A DNA stretch of 54,168 nucleotides from Clostridia bacterium (GTDB lineage Bacteria > Bacillota > Clostridia > TANB77 > RGIG9151), in contig JAGBIO010000015.1 of NCBI GenBank assembly GCA_017934955.1, positions 1 through 54,168 of the forward strand, written 5' to 3'. The first letter of the stretch is position 1. Each line of letters opens with the position of its first letter. Positions 17,096-25,640 of the stretch are shown piece by piece. Made by a program: the position numbers and the translations under genes. The notes under the pieces were generated by a model. That model was not told where the DNA came from. It made no database searches and saw only the letters and a list, made by a program, of their open reading frames with translations.

Positions 17096-19897
17096 TCAAA
17101 TCCCCATCGGCAGAAATTCATACGTCAACTCGCCATCCGTCAATGTAAACAACACATACTTCTCATAAAATACTTTCGCCTTTACATGACTTTGCTTCTT
17201 ATTTCCCGCAAAAATATTCTTTCTGCCATCAATCATAGAAAATCCGCATTGATCCTCAAAAGAAAGGAAGGTCACCTTGGTATTGTTCTTTTCTTCATAT
17301 TTTGCAATCACTTCTTCAAACAGTAATCTCTCCTGTTTATCCGAAAAACTATTCTCAATCGTGTCCGGCATCAAAAGCAGCAAATGTTTCGCCGTCAACG
17401 TCTCTAACTTTCCAATCAGCCAAGTCCATTCCTCCGGATAAGTCGCCAAAATACCGGACCCGCTATTTGCAATCTTAATAATTGCCAAATCGCCTTCTTG
17501 ATAAATCCCATACTTTCCGTTCATCGTAAGGGTATCTTGTGCCAAAGTCAATTCGCCTTTTCCCAAAATCGTCAAAGGAACTTTTTCCGCCGCCTTATTT
17601 AAAGCCGCAATTTTCAATTCATCGTATAACGTTCCATCCGAAGTCGCATCTCCGCAGAAAATAAATTGGAAACTGTCTTCTTTTACTTCCGCCTCTCGCT
17701 GCGCCAAATCAATCGGACGAGTATTCTCCGGCAATACAATCGCACTCTCCGCTTCCGCCTTTTTCGTAATATACAGCGAATCAATAAAAATACTGCTGTC
17801 TACCCCTTTCTTTCCCTCAAGTTCTGCCACATAAATTCGTTGTAATTTCGTCGGCAACGAAAGATTCGCAATCGGAATCTCATATTCCGTCCATTTCGTC
17901 GAATCAATCGATTCCGCCACCTGAATCAAATGTTCCTTTCCTTCCGCATCCTCCACTTGAACTTTTAGCATAATATTCGGCTGCTTTTTCTTAGAATATG
18001 CCCAAAAGGTCACTTTCGTACTGTCTTTATCGATTAAAATCGGCTCTTCAAACACCAAATAAGCTCCTCTTGTCTTAGAAGTATCGGTAAAATCATAATC
18101 CAGCTTCGCCGACTTATTTCCGGTATGAGAAGTAGAAGATAATGTCACATCACCATCTACCGAATCGGTCGGATAGCCACGGAAGGTAAACTCCTTTTCC
18201 TCAAAGTCGCAAACCAGCTCCTCCACCTCTCCGGTAACCGTCACCTTCACAAACGCTCTCGCCGTCTCTCCTGCATAAATCGTTATCAAAGTAGAACCAT
18301 GTTCCTTCGCCGTAATGACACCTTCATCGCTAACCGTCACATACAAATTTGAAGTAGTAAACCGTAAATTGCTCGGCTTATACTCCGCCGTATATCCCTC
18401 TATATCCTTCGCCGTAATTTGTAATGCAAACGTCTGCCCTTTTGCCAACACAATTTCACGCTGATTCGTCTTTAACTCTCCGACGTCCCCCAACACACGA
18501 ACTTCAATACTCTCACTCACCCCGGCGTAAGTCGCCGTAATCTTCGCAATTCCCGATGTTTTTGCGGAAAAGGCACCACTATTATCCACGCTTCCGCTCA
18601 CACCGCTAACCTTCCATTTTACCTTATCAATCGGAATCTCTATCGGATTCACATATTTATCGTAGCCCTTAACCGATAAAGAAACTTCATGATTTACAAA
18701 CACATTTTCCGCCGACACCGAAAGTTTCAACTGACTCAAACTCGACTTCGGCGCCGTCGATAAAATTCCCAACGCATTAATCACTTTACGATTCTCCGTC
18801 GGTACATTTAACGTCGAAAGAACTCTATCCCCCGGAAGTCTTCCCACCATCTGCGTCGAGCCGCCGCCGTCTAAATTCACCGCATGATAACAGCCGATTT
18901 CCGCCATCAAATAAGCCAACTCCGTCTGCGTCACGCCCTTACTGAATCCACGACCATCCACCGTCACCATATAGAGCGTCTTGTTATCTTTACTCGTCCC
19001 AACCGCCGTTCTCGGATGATAGCCTGAAATGTCATGCGTAAAAGAATTCTCCAATGTCTGTCCGTTCGTCACCAACATCGTTCCGCCGGAGATCGCCGTC
19101 TTCATTTTCGACATATCAATATTATTCTCTACCACCAATTCCACTTTATCTCCAACGTTAAATAAGCACTTAATCTGATATGCCTTTTCTCCTCGCGCAC
19201 AAACCACATACCCGTTTTTCGGAATCGTTACTCCTTCCCTACAATCCCGAATTTCCTTCAATCTTCCGTCCTCTACCACAAACTCTACCATATCCCAAAA
19301 CTCAGAATTTCCAAAAGACGTTTTACTCCAGTAAGCATTAAAAACCACCGGATTCTCGTAATTGCTCGACACCTTGTTAATATCCGCCACCGCAATACTT
19401 TCGCCATTCTCATTGACTAACTTTATCTCCTCCGTCTTAATATAGTTATAAAACGGAAAGTTGTTTTCATCCAAAGAAAAGGTCAACATCGAATGTTCCA
19501 CCGCATTTTTATAATACGCACTGCTAACAATTTCTCCGTCCTTCATCTCAAAACCAATTGGTGAACCGTTCGACTTTCCCGAAACCCAAGAAAAGAAATC
19601 CGAATTGATCGCCGCAACCGCTCCGTTATTTACGGCATGCTCCTTCACTGTCGCCAACTGATAAATGCCCTCCGGATGAATCAGCATATCCATCTCGGTA
19701 TACTCGTCCTCTAAATCCACTTCCAAGATGTTAATATTCAGCCAGCCTTCCGTCGTAAGCCGCTTTATATTCTGATACGTCGTCCCCGACGCAATCGGCT
19801 GCTTCTCCGAGGTCATGTCATAAATCTTCGTATACCCAAACGCACAATTTATCAAAATGAGATATGTAAACACAAAACTCAGTAAAAATTTCTTCAT
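17096..19897 (-). CDS. Secreted phosphodiester glycosidase-like protein with Ig-like domains
   Basis: A 933-residue exported protein. Signal peptide about 1-22 (FLLSFVFTYLILINCAFGYT). An N-terminal NAGPA/DUF2233 domain follows to about residue 390, with RTAVGTSKDNKTLYMVTVDGR and the signature CYHAVNLDGGGSTQMV. Two bacterial Ig-like (Big_2) modules lie at about 395-560 (LSVSAENVFVNHE.., ..ITATYAGVSESIEV). A carbohydrate-binding-like region follows at about 565-720, then a C-terminal metallophosphoesterase-like domain that lacks obvious metal ligands. NAGPA-like proteins cleave glycosidic phosphodiesters; the extracellular substrate here is unknown. Start ATG 19897 behind GGAGGTTTTACGA. Confidence 0.82.
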   Translation of the reverse strand: MKKFLLSFVFTYLILINCAFGYTKIYDMTSEKQPIASGTTYQNIKRLTTEGWLNINILEVDLEDEYTEMDMLIHPEGIYQLATVKEHAVNNGAVAAINSDFFSWVSGKSNGSPIGFEMKDGEIVSSAYYKNAVEHSMLTFSLDENNFPFYNYIKTEEIKLVNENGESIAVADINKVSSNYENPVVFNAYWSKTSFGNSEFWDMVEFVVEDGRLKEIRDCREGVTIPKNGYVVCARGEKAYQIKCLFNVGDKVELVVENNIDMSKMKTAISGGTMLVTNGQTLENSFTHDISGYHPRTAVGTSKDNKTLYMVTVDGRGFSKGVTQTELAYLMAEIGCYHAVNLDGGGSTQMVGRLPGDRVLSTLNVPTENRKVINALGILSTAPKSSLSQLKLSVSAENVFVNHEVSLSVKGYDKYVNPIEIPIDKVKWKVSGVSGSVDNSGAFSAKTSGIAKITATYAGVSESIEVRVLGDVGELKTNQREIVLAKGQTFALQITAKDIEGYTAEYKPSNLRFTTSNLYVTVSDEGVITAKEHGSTLITIYAGETARAFVKVTVTGEVEELVCDFEEKEFTFRGYPTDSVDGDVTLSSTSHTGNKSAKLDYDFTDTSKTRGAYLVFEEPILIDKDSTKVTFWAYSKKKQPNIMLKVQVEDAEGKEHLIQVAESIDSTKWTEYEIPIANLSLPTKLQRIYVAELEGKKGVDSSIFIDSLYITKKAEAESAIVLPENTRPIDLAQREAEVKEDSFQFIFCGDATSDGTLYDELKIAALNKAAEKVPLTILGKGELTLAQDTLTMNGKYGIYQEGDLAIIKIANSGSGILATYPEEWTWLIGKLETLTAKHLLLLMPDTIENSFSDKQERLLFEEVIAKYEEKNNTKVTFLSFEDQCGFSMIDGRKNIFAGNKKQSHVKAKVFYEKYVLFTLTDGELTYEFLPMGI

Positions 19898-19911
19898 TCG
19901 TAAAACCTCCT

Positions 19912-20640
19912 TTAAGGCTTCTTATATAAACCTCTCCACTCTTCACTTCGGCAAATCGCCCCAAACAAACTCTCCCGCACACCGGAATTCTCTCTATCCA
20001 ACGTCCTTAACAAATCCTTCATATACTGCCTCTTCGTCTCTCCATCCGCCGGACACTTCGTCTTCACTGTCTGCAACTCATATTTCTTCATCAAATGCCG
20101 AATTTCACTCTCCGGCACATACACCATCGGTCGAATCATCGTAATCTCTTTTCGGCTCAAATACGTCACCGGCAAAAAAGTATGTATCCTTCCCTCATAC
20201 AACAAACTCATCAAAAACGTCTCCATCACATCATCCACGTGATGTCCCAACGCCACCTTGTTGCATCCTAATTTCTTCGCCGTATCATACAAAATCCCCC
20301 GACGCAAATTCGCACACAACGAACAAGGATTCTTCTCCTGTCTCACATCAAACACAATCTCCGCAATATGCGTCTTCTCCACAAAATACTCCACATCGTT
20401 CTCTTTACAAAGCTGCTGTAAATAAGAAGTATCAAACCCTTGAAGCCCCATATCCAACGTAATCGCAATCAACTCAAACTTCTTCGGATAAAAAGTCCTC
20501 ATCCTCGCCAAAGAAAGCAATAACAAAATACTATCCTTCCCCCCCGAAAGTCCAACCGCAATTTTATCTCCATCCTCAATCATTCCAAAATCATTAACCG
20601 CTTTTCGTATATAACCCAAAATATGTTTCATACTCTGCAA
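19912..20640 (-). CDS. ttcA: TtcA-like PP-loop tRNA thiolation enzyme
   Basis: A 242-residue adenine nucleotide alpha hydrolase. PP-loop SGGKDSILLLL lies near 29, the iron-sulfur CxxC in CSLCANLRRG near 121, and a third cysteine in KTKCPADGETKR near 190, as in TtcA, which 2-thiolates C32 of some tRNAs. It also has the family's GHHVDDVMETFLM. Specific substrate inferred from family. The end lies 14 nt from the start of the secreted protein, so the two may be cotranscribed. Confidence 0.85.
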   Translation of the reverse strand: MQSMKHILGYIRKAVNDFGMIEDGDKIAVGLSGGKDSILLLLSLARMRTFYPKKFELIAITLDMGLQGFDTSYLQQLCKENDVEYFVEKTHIAEIVFDVRQEKNPCSLCANLRRGILYDTAKKLGCNKVALGHHVDDVMETFLMSLLYEGRIHTFLPVTYLSRKEITMIRPMVYVPESEIRHLMKKYELQTVKTKCPADGETKRQYMKDLLRTLDRENSGVRESLFGAICRSEEWRGLYKKP

Positions 20641-20805
20641 CTCACTTTCATAGTAGTATTCTATTCCATTTTAAGCATTTTTTCAATCCACACAATATGG
20701 AAAAGAAAAATGTAATGAAAATGAAATAATTTCATCTTCATTACATTTCCCACTACTTCTTTCCGTGCTTTTCCTTTCCTTGAATCTCCAAAACCGGTGG
20801 CACTT
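20641..20805. other. Intergenic region with a long hairpin
   Basis: Upstream of the ttcA-like gene. AAATGTAATGAAAATGAAA and TTTCATCTTCATTACATTT (about 20709-20751) form a near-perfect hairpin with one mismatch and almost no loop. It may be a terminator for the small gene reading toward it from 21077. No ORF is supported here. Confidence 0.5.
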
Positions 20806-20957
20806 CATATATCCTTCGAAAAATATCGGCAGAATGCAATTTGTACGGACACAATTTATTGTGTCCTAATTCTACCATCTACCTATTCCACGGACACAAT
20901 GAATTGTGTCCCTACAGTATTTGTGCCTTCTCTATAAATTTGAGGCTGACCTGTAAC
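20806..20957. repeat. MITE-like element R5
   Basis: The internal left segment ATCCTTCGAAAAATATCG precedes two palindromes of the second type, GGACACAATTTATTGTGTCC (20847-20866) and GGACACAATGAATTGTGTCC (20892-20911). The right end GGCTGACCTGTAAC is at 20944-20957, one base before the stop codon of the small minus-strand gene. Confidence 0.85.
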
Positions 20958-21077
20958 CTAATTTTCCTGTTTTGTATTTTGTTTATTATTACTCATTTTA
21001 TTCTTACTATTTGCTTTTGTTTTGTTGTTTTCACAAGAATTTTGTGAATTTGCTAATCTCTCATTTTTATTTTTCAT
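20958..21077 (-). CDS. Small Asn/Lys-rich hydrophilic protein
   Basis: A 39-residue ORF starting MKNKNERLANSQNS and ending TKQEN. It is almost entirely Asn, Lys, Gln, Ser and Glu with a single Cys, and has no hydrophobic segment. The ATG at 21077 is preceded by GGGGGTGATAGGA, one of the best ribosome binding sites in the window, which is the main reason to call it. Composition resembles small acid-soluble or intrinsically disordered spore proteins, but no family motif is present. It ends exactly where repeat R5 begins. Function unknown. Confidence 0.6.
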   Translation of the reverse strand: MKNKNERLANSQNSCENNKTKANSKNKMSNNKQNTKQEN

Positions 21078-21135
21078 TCCTATCACCCCCACATTAGTAT
21101 TCACATATCTTATAAAATCATTCTGCATTTAAAAG

Positions 21136-21203
21136 AAAAGGAGCTTTAAAAAAACACCTCGGAAAAATAAAATTTTCCGAGGTGTTTTTTTAAAGCTCCT
21201 TTT
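21136..21203. terminator. Perfect 31-bp palindromic bidirectional terminator
   Basis: Two 31-nt arms (21136-21166 and 21173-21203) are exact complements around an ATAAAA loop, with A and T runs built into the stem. It terminates add on the minus strand. Its core (AAACACCTCGGAAAA / TTTTCCGAGGTGTTT) recurs at 43390-43445 with only two substitutions. Confidence 0.85.
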
Positions 21204-21209
21204 TTCCTG

Positions 21210-22262
21210 TTAAATCAACATCTTCTTCAACCACTCCTTCGTCGCATCATCTGCAAACGACGATTCGATTGCATTCAGCGTCAGCTGCTTCTGCTCGGCT
21301 TCCCCGATACCAACTTCCGAAAGCACCTCAAACTCCTTCTGCAGAGTCGTATTGCTCACCGTACGGTTGTCGGTATTCACGCTGACCAGCAGGCCTTCCT
21401 CAAGGAACATCGGCAAAGGATGATTCTTGATACCGCCACAGACGCCCTTCGTCTGCAGGTTAGAAACCGGACAACATTCAATTCCGATTCCCCGTTCCTT
21501 ACAAATCGCCCTCAGCTCCGGCGAATGCTCCAACGCAATGCCGTGTCCGATACGCTTCGCGCCGAACTCAATCGCACTGCGAAGACTTTCCATCCGCCAG
21601 TCGCGAGAACCCGCTTCTCCCGCATGAATCGTAAACGGAAGCTTCATCTCCTTCGCCATTTCGAAAAGCTTTCGGAACTCCGAAGTGGCATCACGTGCTT
21701 CCGCACCTGCCAAATCGACGGCCACAACGCCACTCCCAAGAAACTCCTCCGCCAACCGCAGAGTATTCCTATTGGGATCATATCCCAGCTTATGACGATC
21801 CGGCAGATTCCTCATGCAGCAGAGTATGAAGTTCGCCTTGATACCGGATACTCTGGAGGCAGTCTCAAGCATTGCCTCCATAATTTCACGTTCACGCATC
21901 AAGCGAGCTTTCTCACTCCATGCCGGCGAATGCAACTGAGGAGCGAAGCGAATCTCCGCATAGCGGACGCCCTCCTCCTTTAGTTCATTCAACAAACTGC
22001 CCACTGCAAGAGACATTGCAAACGGCGTCTGCAGGAGAGAAACCGGAAGATCAAATCGCTGCAGATACTCCTGCAAACTATTACAAGTCGCCGGTGCCTG
22101 AAGTTCCTGCATCAAGCGCGCCTTTCGCTCCTCCTCTCCAAGGTCAAGCAAAGGCTTAAAGGCTTCCGGTACGGCCCCCGGATAGATAGACAGCAACAAA
22201 TCTACCGCATTAAGCGGCAAAGAGCCATCCAAGTGCAGATGCAAATCAATAATGGGTTTCAT
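21210..22262 (-). CDS. add: Adenosine deaminase
   Basis: Zinc hydrolase that deaminates adenosine (and deoxyadenosine) to inosine in purine salvage. It has 350 residues, with metal-binding IDLHLHLDGSLP at 5, HAGEAGSRDW near 213, the catalytic RIGHGIALEHS near 236, and NTDNRTVSNT near 297. Start ATG 22262 behind GAGGTCGTTTAACA. Base and codon use are visibly richer in G+C than the flanking genes (many CTG/CTC/GCC), which suggests later acquisition. A long palindromic terminator follows. The amidase gene upstream is divergent. Confidence 0.95.
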   Translation of the reverse strand: MKPIIDLHLHLDGSLPLNAVDLLLSIYPGAVPEAFKPLLDLGEEERKARLMQELQAPATCNSLQEYLQRFDLPVSLLQTPFAMSLAVGSLLNELKEEGVRYAEIRFAPQLHSPAWSEKARLMREREIMEAMLETASRVSGIKANFILCCMRNLPDRHKLGYDPNRNTLRLAEEFLGSGVVAVDLAGAEARDATSEFRKLFEMAKEMKLPFTIHAGEAGSRDWRMESLRSAIEFGAKRIGHGIALEHSPELRAICKERGIGIECCPVSNLQTKGVCGGIKNHPLPMFLEEGLLVSVNTDNRTVSNTTLQKEFEVLSEVGIGEAEQKQLTLNAIESSFADDATKEWLKKMLI

Positions 22263-22410
22263 TGTTAAACGACCTCCTCATATGATAGTTTTGGGATTAG
22301 AAATACGAACATTCCGATATTATTTTACCATAAAATCAGCACTTTGTCTACATAATATCATAGAACATTCTCCCAAATTTTCTCATACTCTACACTAAGG
22401 AGGTTTTTCT

Positions 22411-22902
22411 ATGATTCTCATTCCTTATCAAAGAAAAGATGCCAAAAATTACGCAAGAAGATGGGCATTTTCACGAAATCCTGCCTACTACGCTTTCGAT
22501 AAAATCGGCGGAGACTGCACCAGTTTTATTTCCCAATGTATTTACGCCGGCGCAAAAGTAATGAACTATACTCCAACCTTTGGTTGGTATTATATCAATT
22601 CCACCAATCGAAGCCCCTCTTGGACCGGAGTCGAATACCTATATAACTTTTTAACCACAAACACCGGTGTCGGACCCTTCGCCGAAGAAGTCCTTTCTGA
22701 ACGCCAACTCGAAATCGGAGACGTCATCCAATTAGGAAATTCCGAAAAATACTATCACTCCCTGCTTGTCGTCGGAATGAATCGTTTCAATATTTTCGTC
22801 GCCGCCCATGACGACAACGCTTATATGCGAAATCTTTCCACTTATCGGTTTCAAAGAGCCCGCTTTCTCCATATTCAAGGCGTAAGAAAAGAACCGGCAT
22901 AA
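22411..22902 (+). CDS. Putative amidase (Amidase_6 family)
   Basis: A 163-residue CHAP/NlpC-like cysteine hydrolase. Near the start it reads YQRKDAKNYARRWA, then GGDCTSFISQCIYAGA with the likely nucleophile Cys, TFGWYYIN, and YYHSLLVV with the likely catalytic His. Amidase_6 proteins are predicted peptidoglycan or amide hydrolases; this one has no signal peptide. Start ATG 22411 with AAGGAGG 7 nt upstream. One of the few plus-strand genes. It converges on lgt and the two share a terminator. Confidence 0.85.
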   Translation: MILIPYQRKDAKNYARRWAFSRNPAYYAFDKIGGDCTSFISQCIYAGAKVMNYTPTFGWYYINSTNRSPSWTGVEYLYNFLTTNTGVGPFAEEVLSERQLEIGDVIQLGNSEKYYHSLLVVGMNRFNIFVAAHDDNAYMRNLSTYRFQRARFLHIQGVRKEPA

Positions 22903-22922
22903 TCACTGTGCCGGCTCTTTTT
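22887..22922. terminator. Shared terminator of amidase and lgt
   Basis: AGAACCGGCA and TGCCGGCTCT form a stem with an A run on the left and a T run on the right. It spans the stop codons of both convergent genes. Confidence 0.8.
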
Positions 22923-23691
22923 TTCTTCTATTCTTCACTAAAACAATAAGCGAAATAACACTTAAGACAATCGACAACACCATCGAAACTTTCCATCCGT
23001 TTAGTAAAAGACTATCTGCACGAAACCATTCTACAACCGCTCTTAAAATCCCATAACACAAGAAATACATCGCCGTTTTTTCACCGGAAAACTTTCTGCC
23101 GGAAAAAGACAATAACAAGAAGATCAGTAACATTCCCACCGACTCATAGAAAAAGGTCGGATGCACAGAAAGATACTCCCCGTTTCCTTGTAATAACTCC
23201 ATCCGGAAAAAACTATCGGTTTCAAAACCATACGCCTCACGATTGGTAAAGTTCCCCCAACGTCCGATACATTGTCCTAACGCCAAATACGGAACACAAT
23301 AATCTAACAAATCCCAAAGTTTGATTTTCTTTACCTTGCAATACACCAAAGCGGTCAACACCGCCCCGATAATTCCCCCATAGATTGCCAAACCGCCTTC
23401 CCAAACCGCGAAAATTTTTAGTGGCTGACTTCTATACGCCTCCCAAGAAAAAATCACATAATACAGTCTCGCGAAAATTACACTCACCGGAATCGCCCAT
23501 AAAATAAACTCTTCCACGTCGTTATAATAAACTCCAAACTTTCCGCTGTCCTTTCTTGCCAAAAGCAATCCCAATAATACCGCAAACGCAATAAAAATTC
23601 CATACCAATACACCGAAACATTTCCAATCGAAAACGCTACCGGATTAATGTTAAAATACAAATTCAAATTCGGGAACCCTATATTATACAC
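22903..23691 (-). CDS. lgt: Prolipoprotein diacylglyceryl transferase
   Basis: An integral membrane enzyme that transfers diacylglycerol from phosphatidylglycerol to the lipobox cysteine of prolipoproteins. It has 262 residues with about seven transmembrane segments, the conserved LGQCIGRWGNFTNREAYG (catalytic Arg and the H-bonding Asn/Glu) and HPTFFYES. The true start is GTG 23691 behind CGGAGGAAAAAA, giving an N-terminus near YNIGFPNLNLYFNINPVAF. An in-frame extension of 58 codons upstream exists, but it is only translated palindrome (MNAVRTE.. three times) and should not be annotated as protein. Confidence 0.95.
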   Translation of the reverse strand: MYNIGFPNLNLYFNINPVAFSIGNVSVYWYGIFIAFAVLLGLLLARKDSGKFGVYYNDVEEFILWAIPVSVIFARLYYVIFSWEAYRSQPLKIFAVWEGGLAIYGGIIGAVLTALVYCKVKKIKLWDLLDYCVPYLALGQCIGRWGNFTNREAYGFETDSFFRMELLQGNGEYLSVHPTFFYESVGMLLIFLLLSFSGRKFSGEKTAMYFLCYGILRAVVEWFRADSLLLNGWKVSMVLSIVLSVISLIVLVKNRRKKEPAQ

Positions 23692-23727
23692 TTTTTTCCT
23701 CCGTTCTATATCACTATCTTCCTTCTC

Positions 23728-23880
23728 GAACAGCATAAATGCTGTCCCTACGCATCCTGCCTTTTTTTCTGTACGGACAGCATTCATGCTGTCCTGCCTC
23801 TTTCCCTCTGTACGGACAGCATTCATGCTGTCCTGCCTCTCTTCCTCTGTACGGACAGCATTCATGCTGTCCCTATACTA
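23728..23880. repeat. Palindrome array R6 with 39-bp tandem units
   Basis: Four palindromes lie at 23728-23747, 23775-23794, 23814-23833 and 23853-23872. The last three are spaced exactly 39 bp apart and share the spacer TGCCTCT(T/C)TCCCTCTGTAC-type sequence, so they are a true tandem expansion of one hairpin unit, between ackA and lgt. Confidence 0.85.
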
Positions 23881-23889
23881 CTATAAATA

Positions 23890-23932
23890 GAAACCTTGCA
23901 AACACAGTTTCCACTCCATTTGCAAGGTTTTC
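23890..23932 (-). terminator. Terminator of ackA
   Basis: GAAACCTTGCAAA pairs with TTTGCAAGGTTTTC across a 16-nt loop just behind the ackA stop codon. Confidence 0.75.
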
Positions 23933-23934
23933 TA

Positions 23935-25125
23935 CTAAAGCAAAGCCATTGTCTCTTTTGCAATCATAAGCTCCTCATTTGTAGGAACAACAAGCACTTT
24001 CACTTTTCCACCCTCAGCTGTAATATCTGCCTGCTTTCCTCTTACTTTATTCTTTTCCAAATCAATCTTAATACCAAGATTCTCCATACCTTCTACTACT
24101 TCTGCTCTTACATCGGTATCGTTTTCCCCGATTCCCGCCGTGAATACTAACGCGTCAATTCCGTTTAAGGCTGCGATATAAGAACCAATATATTTACGAA
24201 CTTGGTAAGTAAACATTTCAAGTGCCAAAGTAGCCCTCTCATGTCCGGCATCCTTCGCATCCCTTAAATCTCTAAAGTCGCTGCTTACGCCGGAAATTCC
24301 CTGCACACCGCATTTTTTATTCATAAAATCATTTAACTCTTCTACCTTTACACCACAGTTTGCCACAATATACGGAATAATCGCCGGATCAATCGCACCG
24401 CAACGAGTTCCCATCATCAAGCCGTCAAGCGGCGTAAATCCCATCGTAGTATCCACACATTTTCCACCGTTAACCGCTGTAATACTGGAACCGTTTCCTA
24501 AGTGACAAACAACCATTTTCAAGTCTTCCGGCTTCTTTCCAAGCATTTCTGCTGCTTTTCCCGAAACATACTTGTGAGATGTACCGTGGAATCCGTATTT
24601 ACGAATCTTGTACTCTTCACACATATCATACGGAAGACCATACATATAAGCCTTAGCCGGCATCGTTTGATGGAAAGAAGTATCAAATACCACTACCATC
24701 GGCGTATTCGGCAACACTTCACGGCAAGCACGAATTCCGATAACATGTGCTTTGTTATGTAACGGTGCAAGAGGTGCATACTCCTCAATCTTGTTAATAA
24801 CTTCTTCTGTAACAATAGCAGGACCCTTAAAATAGCTTCCGCCTTGCACAATACGATGACCAACCGCATTGATTTCATCCAAAGAAGCAATCACACCCAC
24901 TTCTTTATCGGTAAGCGAACCAAGAACCGACTTTACAGCCTCTAAATGTGTAGGTAAAGCCTTTTGGTAAGTTACATCTACCCCTTTTTCTGTTTTATGT
25001 CTGTGGAAGGAATCCGAAAGACCGATCTTTTCACAGTTTCCTTTTGCCAAAACATTCTCAGTTTCCATATCAATTAATTGATATTTTAATGAAGAACTAC
25101 CGCAATTAATTACTAAAATCTTCAT
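23935..25125 (-). CDS. ackA: Acetate kinase
   Basis: Converts acetyl phosphate and ADP to acetate and ATP, the substrate-level step of acetate fermentation. It has 396 residues, with VINCGSSSLKYQL at 4, GHRIVQGG near 90, DTSFHQTMP near 148, GFHGTSHKYV near 177 and GIGEND near 331, all ASKHA-fold acetate kinase motifs. Start ATG 25125 with AAAGGAGT upstream. There is no pta next to it, which is unusual but not rare. Confidence 0.98.
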   Translation of the reverse strand: MKILVINCGSSSLKYQLIDMETENVLAKGNCEKIGLSDSFHRHKTEKGVDVTYQKALPTHLEAVKSVLGSLTDKEVGVIASLDEINAVGHRIVQGGSYFKGPAIVTEEVINKIEEYAPLAPLHNKAHVIGIRACREVLPNTPMVVVFDTSFHQTMPAKAYMYGLPYDMCEEYKIRKYGFHGTSHKYVSGKAAEMLGKKPEDLKMVVCHLGNGSSITAVNGGKCVDTTMGFTPLDGLMMGTRCGAIDPAIIPYIVANCGVKVEELNDFMNKKCGVQGISGVSSDFRDLRDAKDAGHERATLALEMFTYQVRKYIGSYIAALNGIDALVFTAGIGENDTDVRAEVVEGMENLGIKIDLEKNKVRGKQADITAEGGKVKVLVVPTNEELMIAKETMALL

Positions 25126-25289
25126 GATAACGACTCCTTTTTTAATAAATTCAACATGCCTATTGTAATATAAATTCCAAAAATTTTCAATAGAAAAATA
25201 TTTTTGTAAATTATTGTAATTATTTCCATATTATGATATATTACTTTTTGTCCGAAGGACACTCCAAAATTAGAAAGGGGGTGAAACCT

Positions 25290-25355
25290 TTGTACATAAA
25301 GTTATTGATACTTGTTATCATTTTCTTTTTATTGCTCACAGGAACTGCTTACTAA
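25290..25355 (+). CDS. TA2 tiny hydrophobic toxin-like peptide (21 aa)
   Basis: A 21-residue peptide: MYIK, then a run of 12 nearly all aliphatic or Phe residues (LLILVIIFFLLL), then TGTAY. Promoter TTGTAA (25214-25219), 17 bp, TATATT (25237-25242). The 5' hairpin GTCCGAAGGAC lies at 25250-25260. The SD AGAAAGGGGGTGA at 25272-25284 matches 12 of 13 positions of the ideal site and sits 5 nt before TTG 25290. The charge-hydrophobic-AY layout resembles E. coli Ibs type I toxins (comparison from memory). A near-copy, TA3, lies 536 bp downstream. Toxicity is inferred. Confidence 0.8.
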   Translation: MYIKLLILVIIFFLLLTGTAY

Positions 25356-25371
25356 AGAATTTGAAGGCAAG

Positions 25372-25405
25372 AAAAAAACGGGTGCGCGCAATGCATCCGT
25401 TTTTT
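25372..25405. terminator. TA2 bidirectional terminator
   Basis: AAAAAACGGGTGC and GCATCCGTTTTTT pair, with one G-T, across a GCGCAAT loop. A and T runs on both sides allow it to stop transcripts from either direction. The T run ends 163 bp after the -10. Confidence 0.9.
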
Positions 25406-25440
25406 CTTGTCCGACTGTACATAAAGCTATTGAACTTTCT
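25372..25440 (-). ncRNA. TA2 predicted antitoxin RNA
   Basis: Minus-strand promoter TTGACA (25475-25470), 17 bp, TAGTAT (25452-25447). A transcript of about 69 nt would end at the shared terminator. It carries the complement of TGTACATAAAGCTATTGA (25416-25433), a copy of the toxin start region 25291-25308 with one mismatch. It also carries the complement of TTGTCCGA (25407-25414), a copy of the 5' hairpin region 25249-25256. Size and layout match antitoxin RNAII of the par locus. Confidence 0.8.
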
Positions 25441-25502
25441 ATTTATATACTACTTCACACTTTTGTTTTTGTCAAGCTTTTTCCAAAAATGTCCAAATTT
25501 TG

Positions 25503-25640
25503 ATTACAGAGCAGACTATAATTTTGTATTCTACGAAAAATATCGGTAAAATGCAGTCTGTACGGACACAATTCATTGTGTCCTAATTCTACCGTCTGTC
25601 TATTCTGTGGACACAATAAATTGTGTCCGTACATCATTAT
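25503..25640. repeat. MITE-like element R7 between TA2 and TA3
   Basis: Left end ATTACAGAGCAGAC (25503-25516), internal segment TTCTACGAAAAATATCGG, and type-two palindromes at 25564-25583 and 25609-25628. The right end is eroded; a further left-type end (CTACAGATCAGAC) is seen near 25675. The repeat separates the two tandem toxin loci and begins close behind the TA2 antisense promoter. Confidence 0.75.
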
